From Lachnospiraceae bacterium UBA3638 (GTDB taxonomy: Bacteria > Bacillota > Clostridia > Lachnospirales > Lachnospiraceae): 28,458 nt of DNA. The stretch spans positions 1 to 28,458 of the forward strand of contig DFKT01000078.1 of the NCBI GenBank assembly GCA_002373595.1. The letters run 5' to 3'. Positions 5,309 through 13,198 of the stretch are shown here, in pieces (position 1 is the first letter of the stretch; each line of letters starts with the position of its first letter). The position numbers were made by a program, and so were the translations under genes. The notes beneath the pieces are model-generated. The model had not been told where the DNA came from and did no database searches. It worked only from the letters and a program-made list of their open reading frames with translations.

Positions 5309-7117
5309 ATGACAGGTACGCGTACAAACGGCGCAGATTTTGTAAATATATCTCACGGGGACACCCGAGGGGTGTTTTTTGTGCACGAAACTGACGCAAA
5401 GAGCAGCCGTATCATTATCCGGGGCAACAGGAGCGGACGCGAGATGCAAAGGATCGACCTTGATGATACCTGCAGGGTCGGCAATGTCTATGCCTGTTAC
5501 GCCGAGGGACTTCCCGCATATGATCTTTCATACACATATATAGACGACGGTACAGAGGTTACCGATAAGAGAGCCAGAGCCTTTGCTGTTAAGAGGACTT
5601 ACGGCACCCGTTCTGAGGGCGCTATCCCTGCTATTATTCCAAACAGTGATTTCGACTGGGGTGATGACAAGAGACCTGCTATCGCCTATAATGAGAGCAT
5701 TTGGTACCTGATCCATGTAAGGGGCTTTACCAAGAGCAGTTCTTCGGGTGTTAAGAATAAGGGCACTTTCGAAGGAGTAGCGGAGAAGATCCCTTACCTC
5801 AATTCGCTCGGTATCACCGCACTTGAGATGCAGCCCATTTATGAATTCGAGGAAAGAGAGCTTCCTTCCGATATCAAGGATGCGGCTTCGATATCCGTGC
5901 CGCCTGCGGGTCGCATCAATTACTGGGGCTATAAGAGAGGGTATTATTTCGCACCAAAGGGTGCTTATGCCGCCGGAGAAGACGCATGTGCTTCGGTAAA
6001 ATCGATGGTCAAGGCTCTTCATGCCGCCGGGATCGAGGTCATACTTCAGTTCTGGTTTGAAAAAAACTGCCCCGAGTCGGAGATACTCGAGATATTAAGA
6101 TATTGGGCAGCTGAGTATCATATAGACGGCTTCAGACTCATGGGAGAGACGATCCCCATGCATGCCGTTGCTTCTGACCCTGTGCTTTCGAGCCTTAAGA
6201 TCGTATCGGATCATGTGGAAGGACTTGAGGATAAGAATAAGCGCATCGCTTTTTCAGCGGATGATTATCTGTTTACGATCAGGAAACTCTTAAAGGGCGA
6301 TGAGGGAATGGTAGACGGAAGTCTGAAACTCCTCAGAGCAAATCCATCCGAATACGGAAGAGTCAATTATATAACGTCATACCGCGGTTTTACTCTTTGC
6401 GATCTGGTAAGCTATGACAGGAAGCATAATGAGGAAAACGGCGAGGACGGCAGAGACGGCAACGACTTCAACTTCAGCTGGAACTGCGGTGAAGAGGGGC
6501 CTACGAGAAAGAAGAAAGTCCGTGACCTCAGGATCCGTCAGATCAAGAATGCTCTGTCACTTATAATGCTCGGTGCCGGTACTCCCGAGATCTTTATGGG
6601 AGATGAGTTCGCCAATTCGCAGAAAGGAAATAACAATCCCTACTGCCTCGACAATGCCGTTACCTGGCTTGATTGGAAAGATGCCGCAAAGAACAGCGAT
6701 ATTACAGATTACTTCAGATTCCTTGTTACGCTGCGTCGTGATAACCCTGTGATCCATATGCCCTCTGAGCTTACCCTTATGGACCGTGAGAGCTGCGGAT
6801 ATCCGGATCTTTCGTACCACGGAGAGAGCGCGTGGAAAGCCAATACCGAGAGCTTTTCCAGATCTTTCGGACTTATGTACTGCGGAGCTTATGCTTCGGG
6901 AGATGGAAAGATCACCGGCGAAGATGCTGCCGGGAGCCTTCTGTATATAGGTGTTAACATGCACTGGGATGTGAGAAAACTCGCGCTTCCCAAGCTTCCT
7001 AAGGGATACCGCTGGACGCTGATCAGCTCTACAGGCTCAGAACCTGTATGTGATGAAGATGATCATACGATCAGCATTCCCTCGAGATGCATCTGCTTTT
7101 ACGGGACTTCGAAATGA
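5309..7117 (+). CDS. GH13 isoamylase/GlgX-like protein lacking catalytic residues
   Basis: The 602-residue protein starts at the ATG at 5309, which has AGGGGA before it; the open frame upstream is antisense to DUF1292. Residues 1-115 look like an N-terminal beta domain. Residues about 130-500 are a GH13 barrel of glycogen-debranching type, with scaffold motifs intact: NYWGYKRGYYFAPKGAYA, FNFSWNCGEEGPTRKKK and MGDEFANSQKGNNNPYCLDN. Every catalytic region is altered. Region I has QFWFEK (247-252) instead of DxxxNH. Region II has GFRLMGE, with M278 at the nucleophile Asp. Region III has IAFSADD (313-319), with no acid Glu. Region IV has YR (358-359) instead of His-Asp. Glycosidase activity is therefore unlikely; a carbohydrate-sensing or scaffolding role is inferred. 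The next gene is coupled by ATGA. Confidence 0.85.
   Translation: MTGTRTNGADFVNISHGDTRGVFFVHETDAKSSRIIIRGNRSGREMQRIDLDDTCRVGNVYACYAEGLPAYDLSYTYIDDGTEVTDKRARAFAVKRTYGTRSEGAIPAIIPNSDFDWGDDKRPAIAYNESIWYLIHVRGFTKSSSSGVKNKGTFEGVAEKIPYLNSLGITALEMQPIYEFEERELPSDIKDAASISVPPAGRINYWGYKRGYYFAPKGAYAAGEDACASVKSMVKALHAAGIEVILQFWFEKNCPESEILEILRYWAAEYHIDGFRLMGETIPMHAVASDPVLSSLKIVSDHVEGLEDKNKRIAFSADDYLFTIRKLLKGDEGMVDGSLKLLRANPSEYGRVNYITSYRGFTLCDLVSYDRKHNEENGEDGRDGNDFNFSWNCGEEGPTRKKKVRDLRIRQIKNALSLIMLGAGTPEIFMGDEFANSQKGNNNPYCLDNAVTWLDWKDAAKNSDITDYFRFLVTLRRDNPVIHMPSELTLMDRESCGYPDLSYHGESAWKANTESFSRSFGLMYCGAYASGDGKITGEDAAGSLLYIGVNMHWDVRKLALPKLPKGYRWTLISSTGSEPVCDEDDHTISIPSRCICFYGTSK
5361..5380 (+). other. Terminator-like hairpin inside the start of the GH13-like gene
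   Basis: ACACCC (5361-5366) and GGGTGT (5370-5375) pair around GAG and are followed by five more T (5376-5380), the exact layout of a short intrinsic terminator, about 75 bases downstream of the predicted transcription start. It encodes DTRGVFF. It could act as an attenuator or be chance coding sequence. Confidence 0.5.
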
Positions 7118-7686
7118 GTAATATAAAAGGCGCAATAGGACATTTAAGGACTATAAACAGACACAGGAGACTGGTTAGAAAGCACTGTTTCAGGATCGGT
7201 CTCATCAGACAGGGACTGATGCACGATCTGTCGAAATATTCGCCCTCGGAATTTATTGTAGGTGCGAAGTATTTCCAGGGGACCAGGAGCCCCAACAATG
7301 CAGAAAGAGAAGCGATAGGATATTCATCCGCATGGCTTCATCACAAGGGCAGAAATAAGCATCATTACGAATACTGGATAGATTACAATGTTCGAGGCAA
7401 GGACCCCGATGCTCCGGTCCTCATCCCTGTTGAGATGCCCAAGAAATACCTGGCAGAGATGATAATGGACCGCATAGCCGCATCGAAAGTATATTGCGGC
7501 AAGAACTATAAGGATGATGATTCGCTGAAGTACTTCCTCTCAGGGATAGAGAAGGCACCGATGCATCCCAATACGTCGAGAGATCTTGAGTTTTATCTGC
7601 GGATGCTGGCTGACAAGGGTGAAAAGGAAACCTTTAAAGCTATAAGGCAGATGCTGAAGGAAGATAAAAAGAACGGTCGCGCCTGA
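7114..7686 (+). CDS. DUF5662 family protein
   Basis: I place the start at ATG 7114, which overlaps the previous stop as ATGA; the open frame extends 27 bases further upstream with no ribosome site. The 190-residue protein has His/Asp clusters resembling a small metal-binding or HD-like fold: LMHDLSKYSPSEF (residues about 34-46) and WLHHKGRNKHHYEYW (about 70-84). It ends in a helical region with LEFYLRMLADKGE. This matches DUF5662, found widely in Firmicutes and phages with no proven function. The tight coupling to the catalytically dead GH13 protein suggests co-translation and perhaps a shared role. No signal peptide or membrane segment is visible. Confidence 0.8.
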   Translation: MSNIKGAIGHLRTINRHRRLVRKHCFRIGLIRQGLMHDLSKYSPSEFIVGAKYFQGTRSPNNAEREAIGYSSAWLHHKGRNKHHYEYWIDYNVRGKDPDAPVLIPVEMPKKYLAEMIMDRIAASKVYCGKNYKDDDSLKYFLSGIEKAPMHPNTSRDLEFYLRMLADKGEKETFKAIRQMLKEDKKNGRA

Positions 7687-7714
7687 AAAGTGCTGATCTT
7701 AAAGGAAAATCATT

Positions 7715-8878
7715 ATGGCAGGTTCAAGCTTCGGAAAAATATTTACGATAAGCACCTGGGGTGAGTCACACGGCCCCGCACTCGGCGTCACGGTAGATGG
7801 ATGCCCGGCGGGAGTGCCCTTGTCAGAGGATGATATCGCTTTATACCTCGACAGGAGAAAGCCCGGAAGGAATGCTGCTTCAACCCCTCGCAGGGAGGAT
7901 GATAAGCCCGAGATCCTTTCCGGTGTATTTGAAGGCAGGACGACCGGTGCTCCCATCCAGATCATGGTGAGAAACACATCTCAGAGATCCGGTGACTATG
8001 ATGAGATAAAGGATATATACAGACCCGGACATGCAGATTATACCTTTGATGCCAAGTACGGCTTCAGAGATTACCGCGGAGGCGGCAGAAGCTCGGGACG
8101 TGAGACCATAGGACGCGTAGCTGCGGGAGCTGTTGCCGCCAAGGTACTTGCGGAGCTCGGGATAAAGGTTGAAGCATATACCGTATCCATAGGAGATATA
8201 CAGGCAGATGTTTCACGGTATGACTACGAAAATGTTTCACAGAACGGAAAATCAAGCGTTTCACGCGACGAATTTTCAAAGAGACGCCGTGAAACATCGC
8301 TAAAAACCCCGACCGGAATGCCCGATGAGGAAGCCGATAAAAGGGCGATGGAATACATCGAAAAGCTTAAAAGCGAGATGAATTCTACAGGCGGATGCAT
8401 GGAATGCCGTATAAACGGAGTCCCCGCAGGAGTCGGAGATCCGGTATTTGAGAAACTCGATGCCATGCTCGCAGGAGCGGTAATGAGCATAGGAGCTGTC
8501 AAAGCAGTCGAGATCGGTGACGGCATAGAGGTCAGCAGCAGGACCGGATCCGGGAATAATGATGCTTTCCGTATCGAAAACGGAAATATAGTCAAAAAGA
8601 CCAATCACTCCGGCGGGATCTTAGGCGGTATCAGTGACGGATCGGAGATAATCATAAGAGCTCATGTTAAGCCGACTCCTTCCATAGCGATGACTCAGGA
8701 AACCGTTACAAAGGACGGTAAAGAGACTGATGTAAATATCAAGGGCAGGCACGATCCCGTGATCGTCCCCAGAGCAGTGGTAGTGATGGAGAGCATGTGC
8801 GCGATAACAGTCCTCGATGCGCTTCTTAAGGGGAGCAGTGCCAAACTTGATAATCTGCTCAAACTTTATAAAAGTTAA
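7715..8878 (+). CDS. aroC: Chorismate synthase
   Basis: The 387-residue enzyme converts 5-enolpyruvylshikimate-3-phosphate to chorismate using reduced FMN, the last step of the shikimate pathway. The signatures are clear: GESHGPALG near the N-terminus, RPGHADYTFDAKYGFRDYRG, RSSGRETIGRVAAGA, and GGILGGISDGSEI near the C-terminus. The start ATG follows AAAGGAAAA. Length is slightly above the usual 360-375 because of an insert around residues 166-195. There three in-frame 8-codon units each begin Val-Ser (GTTTCAC repeated every 24 bases from 8210). It probably shares a transcript with the upstream DUF5662 gene, 28 bases away, as no promoter or terminator separates them. No other aro genes lie in the window. 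Confidence 0.97.
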   Translation: MAGSSFGKIFTISTWGESHGPALGVTVDGCPAGVPLSEDDIALYLDRRKPGRNAASTPRREDDKPEILSGVFEGRTTGAPIQIMVRNTSQRSGDYDEIKDIYRPGHADYTFDAKYGFRDYRGGGRSSGRETIGRVAAGAVAAKVLAELGIKVEAYTVSIGDIQADVSRYDYENVSQNGKSSVSRDEFSKRRRETSLKTPTGMPDEEADKRAMEYIEKLKSEMNSTGGCMECRINGVPAGVGDPVFEKLDAMLAGAVMSIGAVKAVEIGDGIEVSSRTGSGNNDAFRIENGNIVKKTNHSGGILGGISDGSEIIIRAHVKPTPSIAMTQETVTKDGKETDVNIKGRHDPVIVPRAVVVMESMCAITVLDALLKGSSAKLDNLLKLYKS

Positions 8879-8881
8879 ATC

Positions 8882-8909
8882 TTGAAAAAGAAAATAAAAA
8901 TACTAAAAT
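8882..8909 (+). promoter_or_regulatory. Probable promoter of the lactonase-like gene
   Basis: TTGAAA (8882-8887), a 16-base A-rich spacer and TAAAAT (8904-8909) follow the aroC stop. A small hairpin (GTGGTTT at 8914-8920 with AAACCGC) falls in the expected 5' leader before the GGAAAGGAAA ribosome site. Confidence 0.55.
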
Positions 8910-8948
8910 AAATTGTGGTTTTGGTTAAACCGCGAAAGGAAAGGAAAT

Positions 8949-10016
8949 ATGGCCAGAGAAAAGTATGTCGCATACGTATCAACCTATACCATGGGAGACA
9001 GCCACGGTATAAAGATCTATGATGTGGACATGAAAAACGGACGTTTCAAGGAGAAGGATAAGGTCGAGATATCCAATTCTTCATATCTCACCATATCTCA
9101 CAACGGGAAATATCTGTATTCCATCACGGATATGGGCGTAGAGTCCTACGCTATCCAGCCTGACGGAACACTGAAGATGCTTAATTTTGCGCCCATCAAC
9201 GGAATGCGCGGATGCTATCTCTCTACAGATTACACCGATCAGTATCTGTTCGTTGCAGGTTATCACGACGGAAAGCTCACTGTGCTTCACTTAAAGGAGA
9301 ACGGTGCTGTTGGCAAGATCACCGATGAGGTATTCCATAAGGGCCTCGGAAGTATGGCGGAGCGAAACTTCAGACCGCATATCAACTGCGCACGTATGAC
9401 CCATGACAATAAGTACCTTCTCGTAGCCGATGAGGGAATGGATCATGTCAATGTCTACAGCCTCGACCTCAAAGAGGGAAAAGTAAGACTCGTTGATATC
9501 ATCAGAAGTGAGATAGAGTCGGCTCCCAGACATATCAAGATCTCCGGAGACGGCAGATTCATCTATATCGTTCATGAGCAGACCTGTGATATCGATGTTT
9601 ATTCATACAAGATCGTCGACGATCTTCCTGTATTCGAGAAGATCCAGTCAGAGCGTATCATTGAGCTTGTAAGCGGAAGCACATATTCAGCAAGTGCTTT
9701 GTCATTCAGCTCTGATTATAAGTATCTGCTCACTTCCGTAGCGGGAGACAATTCCGTCGGCGTTTACAAGGTTGATCAGGAGACCGGTAAGATCAAGCAG
9801 ATATTCCTTCTTCCCGTAGCCGGTGAGTATCCGAAGGATGCCGAGTTCTTCCCCAACAATGAGTTCCTCGTATCGCTCAATCACGAGACCAATGACCTTA
9901 CATTCTTTAAGATAGATCTCAAGAACGGCACTATGATCATGAACGGACCGCCGATCCCCGTTGCACTTCCCAACTGCATCCTGTTCCACAAGATCGCGGC
10001 GCCTGTTGAGGAGTAA
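8949..10016 (+). CDS. Lactonase-family seven-bladed beta-propeller protein
   Basis: I use ATG 8949, preceded by AAAGGAAAGGAAAT, rather than the in-frame start 36 bases upstream. The 355-residue protein is built of repeated propeller blades, seen as recurring strands such as LTISHNGKYLYSI, MTHDNKYLLVADEGMDHVNV, IKISGDGRFIYIVHEQ and LSFSSDYKYLLTSVAGDNSV. This is the lactonase (YbhE/Pgl-like) family, to which the E. coli cytosolic 6-phosphogluconolactonase belongs. Substrate cannot be assigned from sequence alone; many Firmicute members are annotated only by homology. There is no signal peptide, so it is likely cytosolic. It lies 8 bases before the VanY-like gene and may be co-transcribed with it. 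Confidence 0.85.
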   Translation: MAREKYVAYVSTYTMGDSHGIKIYDVDMKNGRFKEKDKVEISNSSYLTISHNGKYLYSITDMGVESYAIQPDGTLKMLNFAPINGMRGCYLSTDYTDQYLFVAGYHDGKLTVLHLKENGAVGKITDEVFHKGLGSMAERNFRPHINCARMTHDNKYLLVADEGMDHVNVYSLDLKEGKVRLVDIIRSEIESAPRHIKISGDGRFIYIVHEQTCDIDVYSYKIVDDLPVFEKIQSERIIELVSGSTYSASALSFSSDYKYLLTSVAGDNSVGVYKVDQETGKIKQIFLLPVAGEYPKDAEFFPNNEFLVSLNHETNDLTFFKIDLKNGTMIMNGPPIPVALPNCILFHKIAAPVEE

Positions 10017-10024
10017 GTCTTAGG

Positions 10025-11092
10025 ATGTTTGAACTGACGCCCGAAGAAAAAGTAAGAAAGAAGCTTGTATCTTTCGGAAGAAAGAGTAAGCTTTGCAGGT
10101 TCTTTGCGATACCTGCCCTTTTCGTATCGCTTTTCTTTGTGCGTCTGGGACTCTGGCTCGGAGGCAGATCCAAAAAGATCGCTATGATGTGCTTTTCCGT
10201 CTTTTCGGCGGCAGCCTTCAGCAGTTTCTCGTTTCCGATATTCGGAGGATCGGGAAATGCTCCGGTGATGGTCGACTTCGGAACTCTCGATACTTCCGTA
10301 GCTTTGGTCAGCGAGGATGAGGTTGAGCGGATCACGGTTGATGAGTCCGGGAAATATTCCAACAGTGAAGATATGGATTATATGACGCTCTCAGGTGATG
10401 AAGCCGGCGGAGAGTCGGAGGAAGGTGTTGATATCAGCGGTATCGATGCTGACAGCATTCTTTCCGAGATTGGCTATATCGCTTCCGACATAAGGACAGA
10501 AGCTGACGGCAATTACGATTTTGACCGTGATGACTGGCGTATAATGCTCATCAACAAGCAGCATTTCATTCCCGAAGGATACGAATTTCCCCTCGGATCG
10601 CTCGGAGGAAATATCCAGTGCGACGAGAGGATCATCCCCGATTTCGTTGCCATGCTTCAGGATGCCAAGAGTGAAGGGTTCAACATCACTGTACGTTCAC
10701 CTTACAGGACCAATGAATATCAGGAATTCCTGTTCCAGTACAGGATCAAGAGCTATATGTCGAGAGGTTATTCATACCTCGATGCTTATAACCTTTCTTC
10801 ACAGTCGATAACGATACCCGGAGCCAGTGAGCATCAGGTAGGGCTGGCACTTGATCTTCTGGCTGACGGATATGATACTCTTTCCGAGGGTTTCGGTGAG
10901 ACCGGAGGCGGAAAGTGGCTTGCGGAGAATGCACACAAGTACGGCTTTATCCTGAGATATCCCAAGGATAAGGAATATATCACCGAGATCAAATACGAAC
11001 CGTGGCATTTCAGATATGTCGGAGTGAATGCCGCGACATATATGTATGATAACAATATGACGCTGGAGGAATTCTGGGAGGAGAAGCTTTGA
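10025..11092 (+). CDS. Membrane-anchored VanY-type D-Ala-D-Ala carboxypeptidase
   Basis: The 355-residue protein has a basic N-terminus and two adjacent hydrophobic segments (about 25-47 and 50-72), then an acidic Ser/Asp/Glu-rich linker to about residue 165. The C-terminal peptidase domain carries the zinc motifs of the VanY/DacB M15 family: SEHQVGLALDL (S268, H270, D277) and EPWHFRYVG (E325, H328). It should trim the terminal D-Ala from peptidoglycan stem peptides outside the membrane. It ends with a helical tail overlapping tgt by the four bases TTGA. The ribosome site is only fair (GGAG about 11 bases upstream). Housekeeping carboxypeptidase is more likely than glycopeptide resistance, as no van regulators or ligases are nearby. 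Confidence 0.9.
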   Translation: MFELTPEEKVRKKLVSFGRKSKLCRFFAIPALFVSLFFVRLGLWLGGRSKKIAMMCFSVFSAAAFSSFSFPIFGGSGNAPVMVDFGTLDTSVALVSEDEVERITVDESGKYSNSEDMDYMTLSGDEAGGESEEGVDISGIDADSILSEIGYIASDIRTEADGNYDFDRDDWRIMLINKQHFIPEGYEFPLGSLGGNIQCDERIIPDFVAMLQDAKSEGFNITVRSPYRTNEYQEFLFQYRIKSYMSRGYSYLDAYNLSSQSITIPGASEHQVGLALDLLADGYDTLSEGFGETGGGKWLAENAHKYGFILRYPKDKEYITEIKYEPWHFRYVGVNAATYMYDNNMTLEEFWEEKL

Positions 11093-12231
11093 AGGCTTCA
11101 TACAAGGTATTAAAGACTGAAGGGGCCGCAAAACGCGCGGAATTCACCACTAACCGCGGGACAGTGCAGACCCCTCTTTTTATGAATGTAGGTACTGTAG
11201 GTGCCATCAAGGGAGCAGTCGGCGCGGAGGATCTCGAGTCCATCGGATGCCAGATAGAGCTTTCCAATACTTATCATCTCCATGTAAGGACGGGAGACGA
11301 GCATATTAAGAGCCTCGGCGGACTCCATAAGTTTATGGGCTGGAACGGCCCGATACTTACAGATTCCGGCGGATTCCAGGTATTTTCTCTTGCATCACTC
11401 AGAAAGATCAAGGAGGAGGGAGTTGAGTTCCGCTCGCATATAGACGGTCACAAGATCTTCATGGGACCGGAGGAGAGCATACGCATTCAGTCCAACCTCG
11501 GCTCCACCATAGCGATGGCATTTGATGAGTGCGCACCCGCCAAAGCGGATAAAGAATATGTAAAGCCGTCTGTTGAAAGAACTACCAGATGGCTTGAACG
11601 CTGCAAAAATGAGATGGAGAGGCTTTCGGAGCTTCCCGATACCATCAATCCCAATCAGCTTCTTTTCGGCATCAATCAGGGTGCGGTGTATGATGATATC
11701 AGGATAGACCATGCCAAACGCATTTCGGAAATGGATCTGGACGGCTATGCTATAGGAGGCCTTGCTGTCGGAGAGACACATGAAGAAATGTATCATGTCA
11801 TAGAGGAAGTCACGCCTTATCTTCCCAAGGATAAGCCGACTTATCTCATGGGTGTCGGAACCCCTGAGAATATCCTCGAATCGGTAGACAGAGGAGTTGA
11901 TTTCTTTGACTGCGTATATCCTTCGAGAAACGGCCGGCACGGACATCTCTATACGCACAGCGGCAAGATAAATATAAACAATGCGAAATATGCTTCGGAT
12001 ATGGGCCCTGTTGAAGAGGGCTGCGGATGCCCTGCCTGCAGGAGATATTCCAGAGCATATATCAGGCATCTCCATAAATCCGGTGAGATGCTGGGCCTTA
12101 GACTTTGTGTGCTCCACAATCTCTACTTCTACAATCATATGATGCAGGAGATAAGAGATGCACTTGATGAGGGCAGATTTAAGGCTTATAAGACTTCGAT
12201 GATTGAGTCGATGAGAGCGGGAGAAGAGTAA
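11089..12231 (+). CDS. tgt: tRNA-guanine transglycosylase
   Basis: The 380-residue enzyme swaps guanine-34 for preQ1 in tRNAs with GUN anticodons, the committed tRNA step of queuosine synthesis. Visible signatures are DSGGFQVFS (92-100, with the general-base Asp), GGLAVGE, and FFDCVYPSRNGRHGHLYT, which holds the nucleophile Asp and the base-recognition loop. The zinc site is CGCPAC followed by a distant His (CVLH). The start is TTG at 11089, with GGGAGGAG about 7 bases before it, overlapping the previous stop. The pairing with yajC downstream is a conserved bacterial arrangement. No other queuosine genes are in the window, so preQ1 must come from elsewhere or from uptake. Confidence 0.97.
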   Translation: MKASYKVLKTEGAAKRAEFTTNRGTVQTPLFMNVGTVGAIKGAVGAEDLESIGCQIELSNTYHLHVRTGDEHIKSLGGLHKFMGWNGPILTDSGGFQVFSLASLRKIKEEGVEFRSHIDGHKIFMGPEESIRIQSNLGSTIAMAFDECAPAKADKEYVKPSVERTTRWLERCKNEMERLSELPDTINPNQLLFGINQGAVYDDIRIDHAKRISEMDLDGYAIGGLAVGETHEEMYHVIEEVTPYLPKDKPTYLMGVGTPENILESVDRGVDFFDCVYPSRNGRHGHLYTHSGKININNAKYASDMGPVEEGCGCPACRRYSRAYIRHLHKSGEMLGLRLCVLHNLYFYNHMMQEIRDALDEGRFKAYKTSMIESMRAGEE

Positions 12232-12238
12232 ATATTCC

Positions 12239-12267
12239 TTGCAAACATAGGCTTTTTCCTGTATGAT
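12239..12267 (+). promoter_or_regulatory. Promoter of yajC
   Basis: TTGCAA (12239-12244), a 17-base spacer and TATGAT (12262-12267) follow the tgt stop. The expected start near 12274 gives a short leader with ACGGAGG as ribosome site. yajC can therefore be transcribed independently of tgt. Confidence 0.65.
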
Positions 12268-12298
12268 TTACAATAGTTTTGTTACGGAGGTATCTTAA

Positions 12299-12634
12299 AT
12301 GAATGAATTTATGCTTTTAACTGAAGAAGCAGCTGCCGGAACCGCAGGAGCAGGCGGAAGCCTTATCGCAATGATCGTTGTTTACGGCGGACTTTTCGCT
12401 GTTCTTTACTTTATCTTCATGAGACCGCAGAATAAGGAGCGCAAGCGCATGCAAGAGCTTCTTTCCAATCTTGAAGTCGGGGATATCGTATGCACCACTT
12501 CCGGTTTCTACGGATCGATCATTGACATTGACGGAGATATGGTCATCGTAGAGTTCGGAAACAATAAGAACTGCCGCATCCCTATGGAAAAGTCGGCGAT
12601 CAGCAAGGTTGAAAAGCCCGGAGCTGCATCATAA
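12299..12634 (+). CDS. yajC: Preprotein translocase subunit YajC
   Basis: The 111-residue protein has one transmembrane helix (about 20-40; SLIAMIVVYGGLFAVLYFIF) followed at once by the family signature MRPQNKERKRMQELLSNLEV and a cytoplasmic beta domain (GDIVCTTSGFYGSI, VIVEFGNNKNCRIPMEKSAI). YajC associates with SecDF and the Sec translocon. The ATG is the first of two close starts and has a good ACGGAGG site 9 bases upstream. The C-terminus is Lys/Ala-rich as usual. SecD and SecF are not adjacent here; the next gene is convergent. Confidence 0.95.
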   Translation: MNEFMLLTEEAAAGTAGAGGSLIAMIVVYGGLFAVLYFIFMRPQNKERKRMQELLSNLEVGDIVCTTSGFYGSIIDIDGDMVIVEFGNNKNCRIPMEKSAISKVEKPGAAS

Positions 12635-12659
12635 AGAGATACTGATACGGATATAGAAA

Positions 12660-12686
12660 CGGCGGGGAAGCATCCACGCCGCTTTT
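12660..12686. terminator. Terminator between yajC and the DtxR-family gene
   Basis: CGGCG (12660-12664) pairs with CGCCG (12677-12681), with further GG/CC pairing inside, and is followed by CTTTTCGTTATTT on the + strand. It lies between convergent genes and may stop transcription from both sides, though the T-run on the minus strand is short. Confidence 0.65.
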
Positions 12687-12688
12687 CG

Positions 12689-13060
12689 TTATTTAGAATG
12701 TTCTTTTATGTGAGCCTTGATGGCATTGAATGTTTTGTCGCTTATATAATGCTCAACTCTGCATGCATCCTCGGAAGCAGTCTTTTCATCCACGCCGATC
12801 GACATGAGTACGTTGGTGAGTATAGTATGTCTTTCGTAGATATTTTTTGCTATCTTTTCACCGGCTGAAGTCAGCTTGATGAATCCGTTTTCGTCCTTGA
12901 CCACATATCCGTCATCTTTAAGTATACCGAGAGCGCGGCTTACAGACGGCTTTGAAAATCCCATGTATTCGCCGATATCGATCGCACGGACTTCGTCGGA
13001 TTCCTGTGACAGGACATATATGGTCTCTAAGTACATTTCTCCTGATTCCTGTAAAGTCAT
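12689..13060 (-). CDS. DtxR-family metal-dependent repressor, iron-type ligands
   Basis: The 123-residue protein has an N-terminal winged helix-turn-helix (about 1-65; AIDIGEYMGFSKPSVSRALG) and a dimerisation/metal domain (about 66-120), without the SH3-like third domain. Its ligand pattern is that of DtxR/IdeR rather than MntR: M9 in GEMYLETIY where MntR has Asp, and C100-x-x-E103-H104 in ACRVEHYISD where MntR has Glu in place of Cys; H78 is also present. It therefore probably senses Fe2+. The start ATG follows AAAGGAGCC. It is divergent from the cobalamin operon and convergent with yajC. Its targets are unknown, and an mntR-type annotation would be the main alternative. Confidence 0.88.
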   Translation of the reverse strand: MTLQESGEMYLETIYVLSQESDEVRAIDIGEYMGFSKPSVSRALGILKDDGYVVKDENGFIKLTSAGEKIAKNIYERHTILTNVLMSIGVDEKTASEDACRVEHYISDKTFNAIKAHIKEHSK

Positions 13061-13109
13061 GTGTTTGGCTCCTTTATACGCGAATCTTTTCTAAAAGTAT
13101 ATCATTATT

Positions 13110-13138
13110 GAATCCAATTCGCTATATCATATGCATAT
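13110..13138. promoter_or_regulatory. Small palindromes in the gap upstream of the DtxR-family gene
   Basis: GAAT-CCA-ATTC (13110-13120) and the perfect palindrome ATATGCATAT (13129-13138) lie in AT-rich DNA between the repressor gene and the cobalamin promoter. Either could be an operator for autoregulation. I could not match them to a known DtxR box with confidence. Confidence 0.25.
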
Positions 13139-13158
13139 TTACCCTCATTTTTATAGGA

Positions 13159-13187
13159 TTGACGATGTTTGCGGGATACTGTATACT
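13159..13187 (+). promoter_or_regulatory. Near-consensus promoter of the cobalamin operon
   Basis: TTGACG (13159-13164), a 17-base spacer and TATACT (13182-13187) give a strong sigma-A promoter. The expected start near 13194 is a few bases before the 5' strand of riboswitch stem P1, as expected for a riboswitch leader. Confidence 0.85.
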
Positions 13188-13198
13188 CTTCACCGTAT

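Noticed and set aside
8210..8295. CRISPR-like array from the regular GTTTCAC spacing
   Set aside because: The units are only 7 bases, in-frame with a conserved enzyme, and no cas genes are present.
10025..11092. Vancomycin-resistance VanY
   Set aside because: The peptidase domain fits, but there are no vanH/A/X or VanRS genes around, so a housekeeping carboxypeptidase is more likely.
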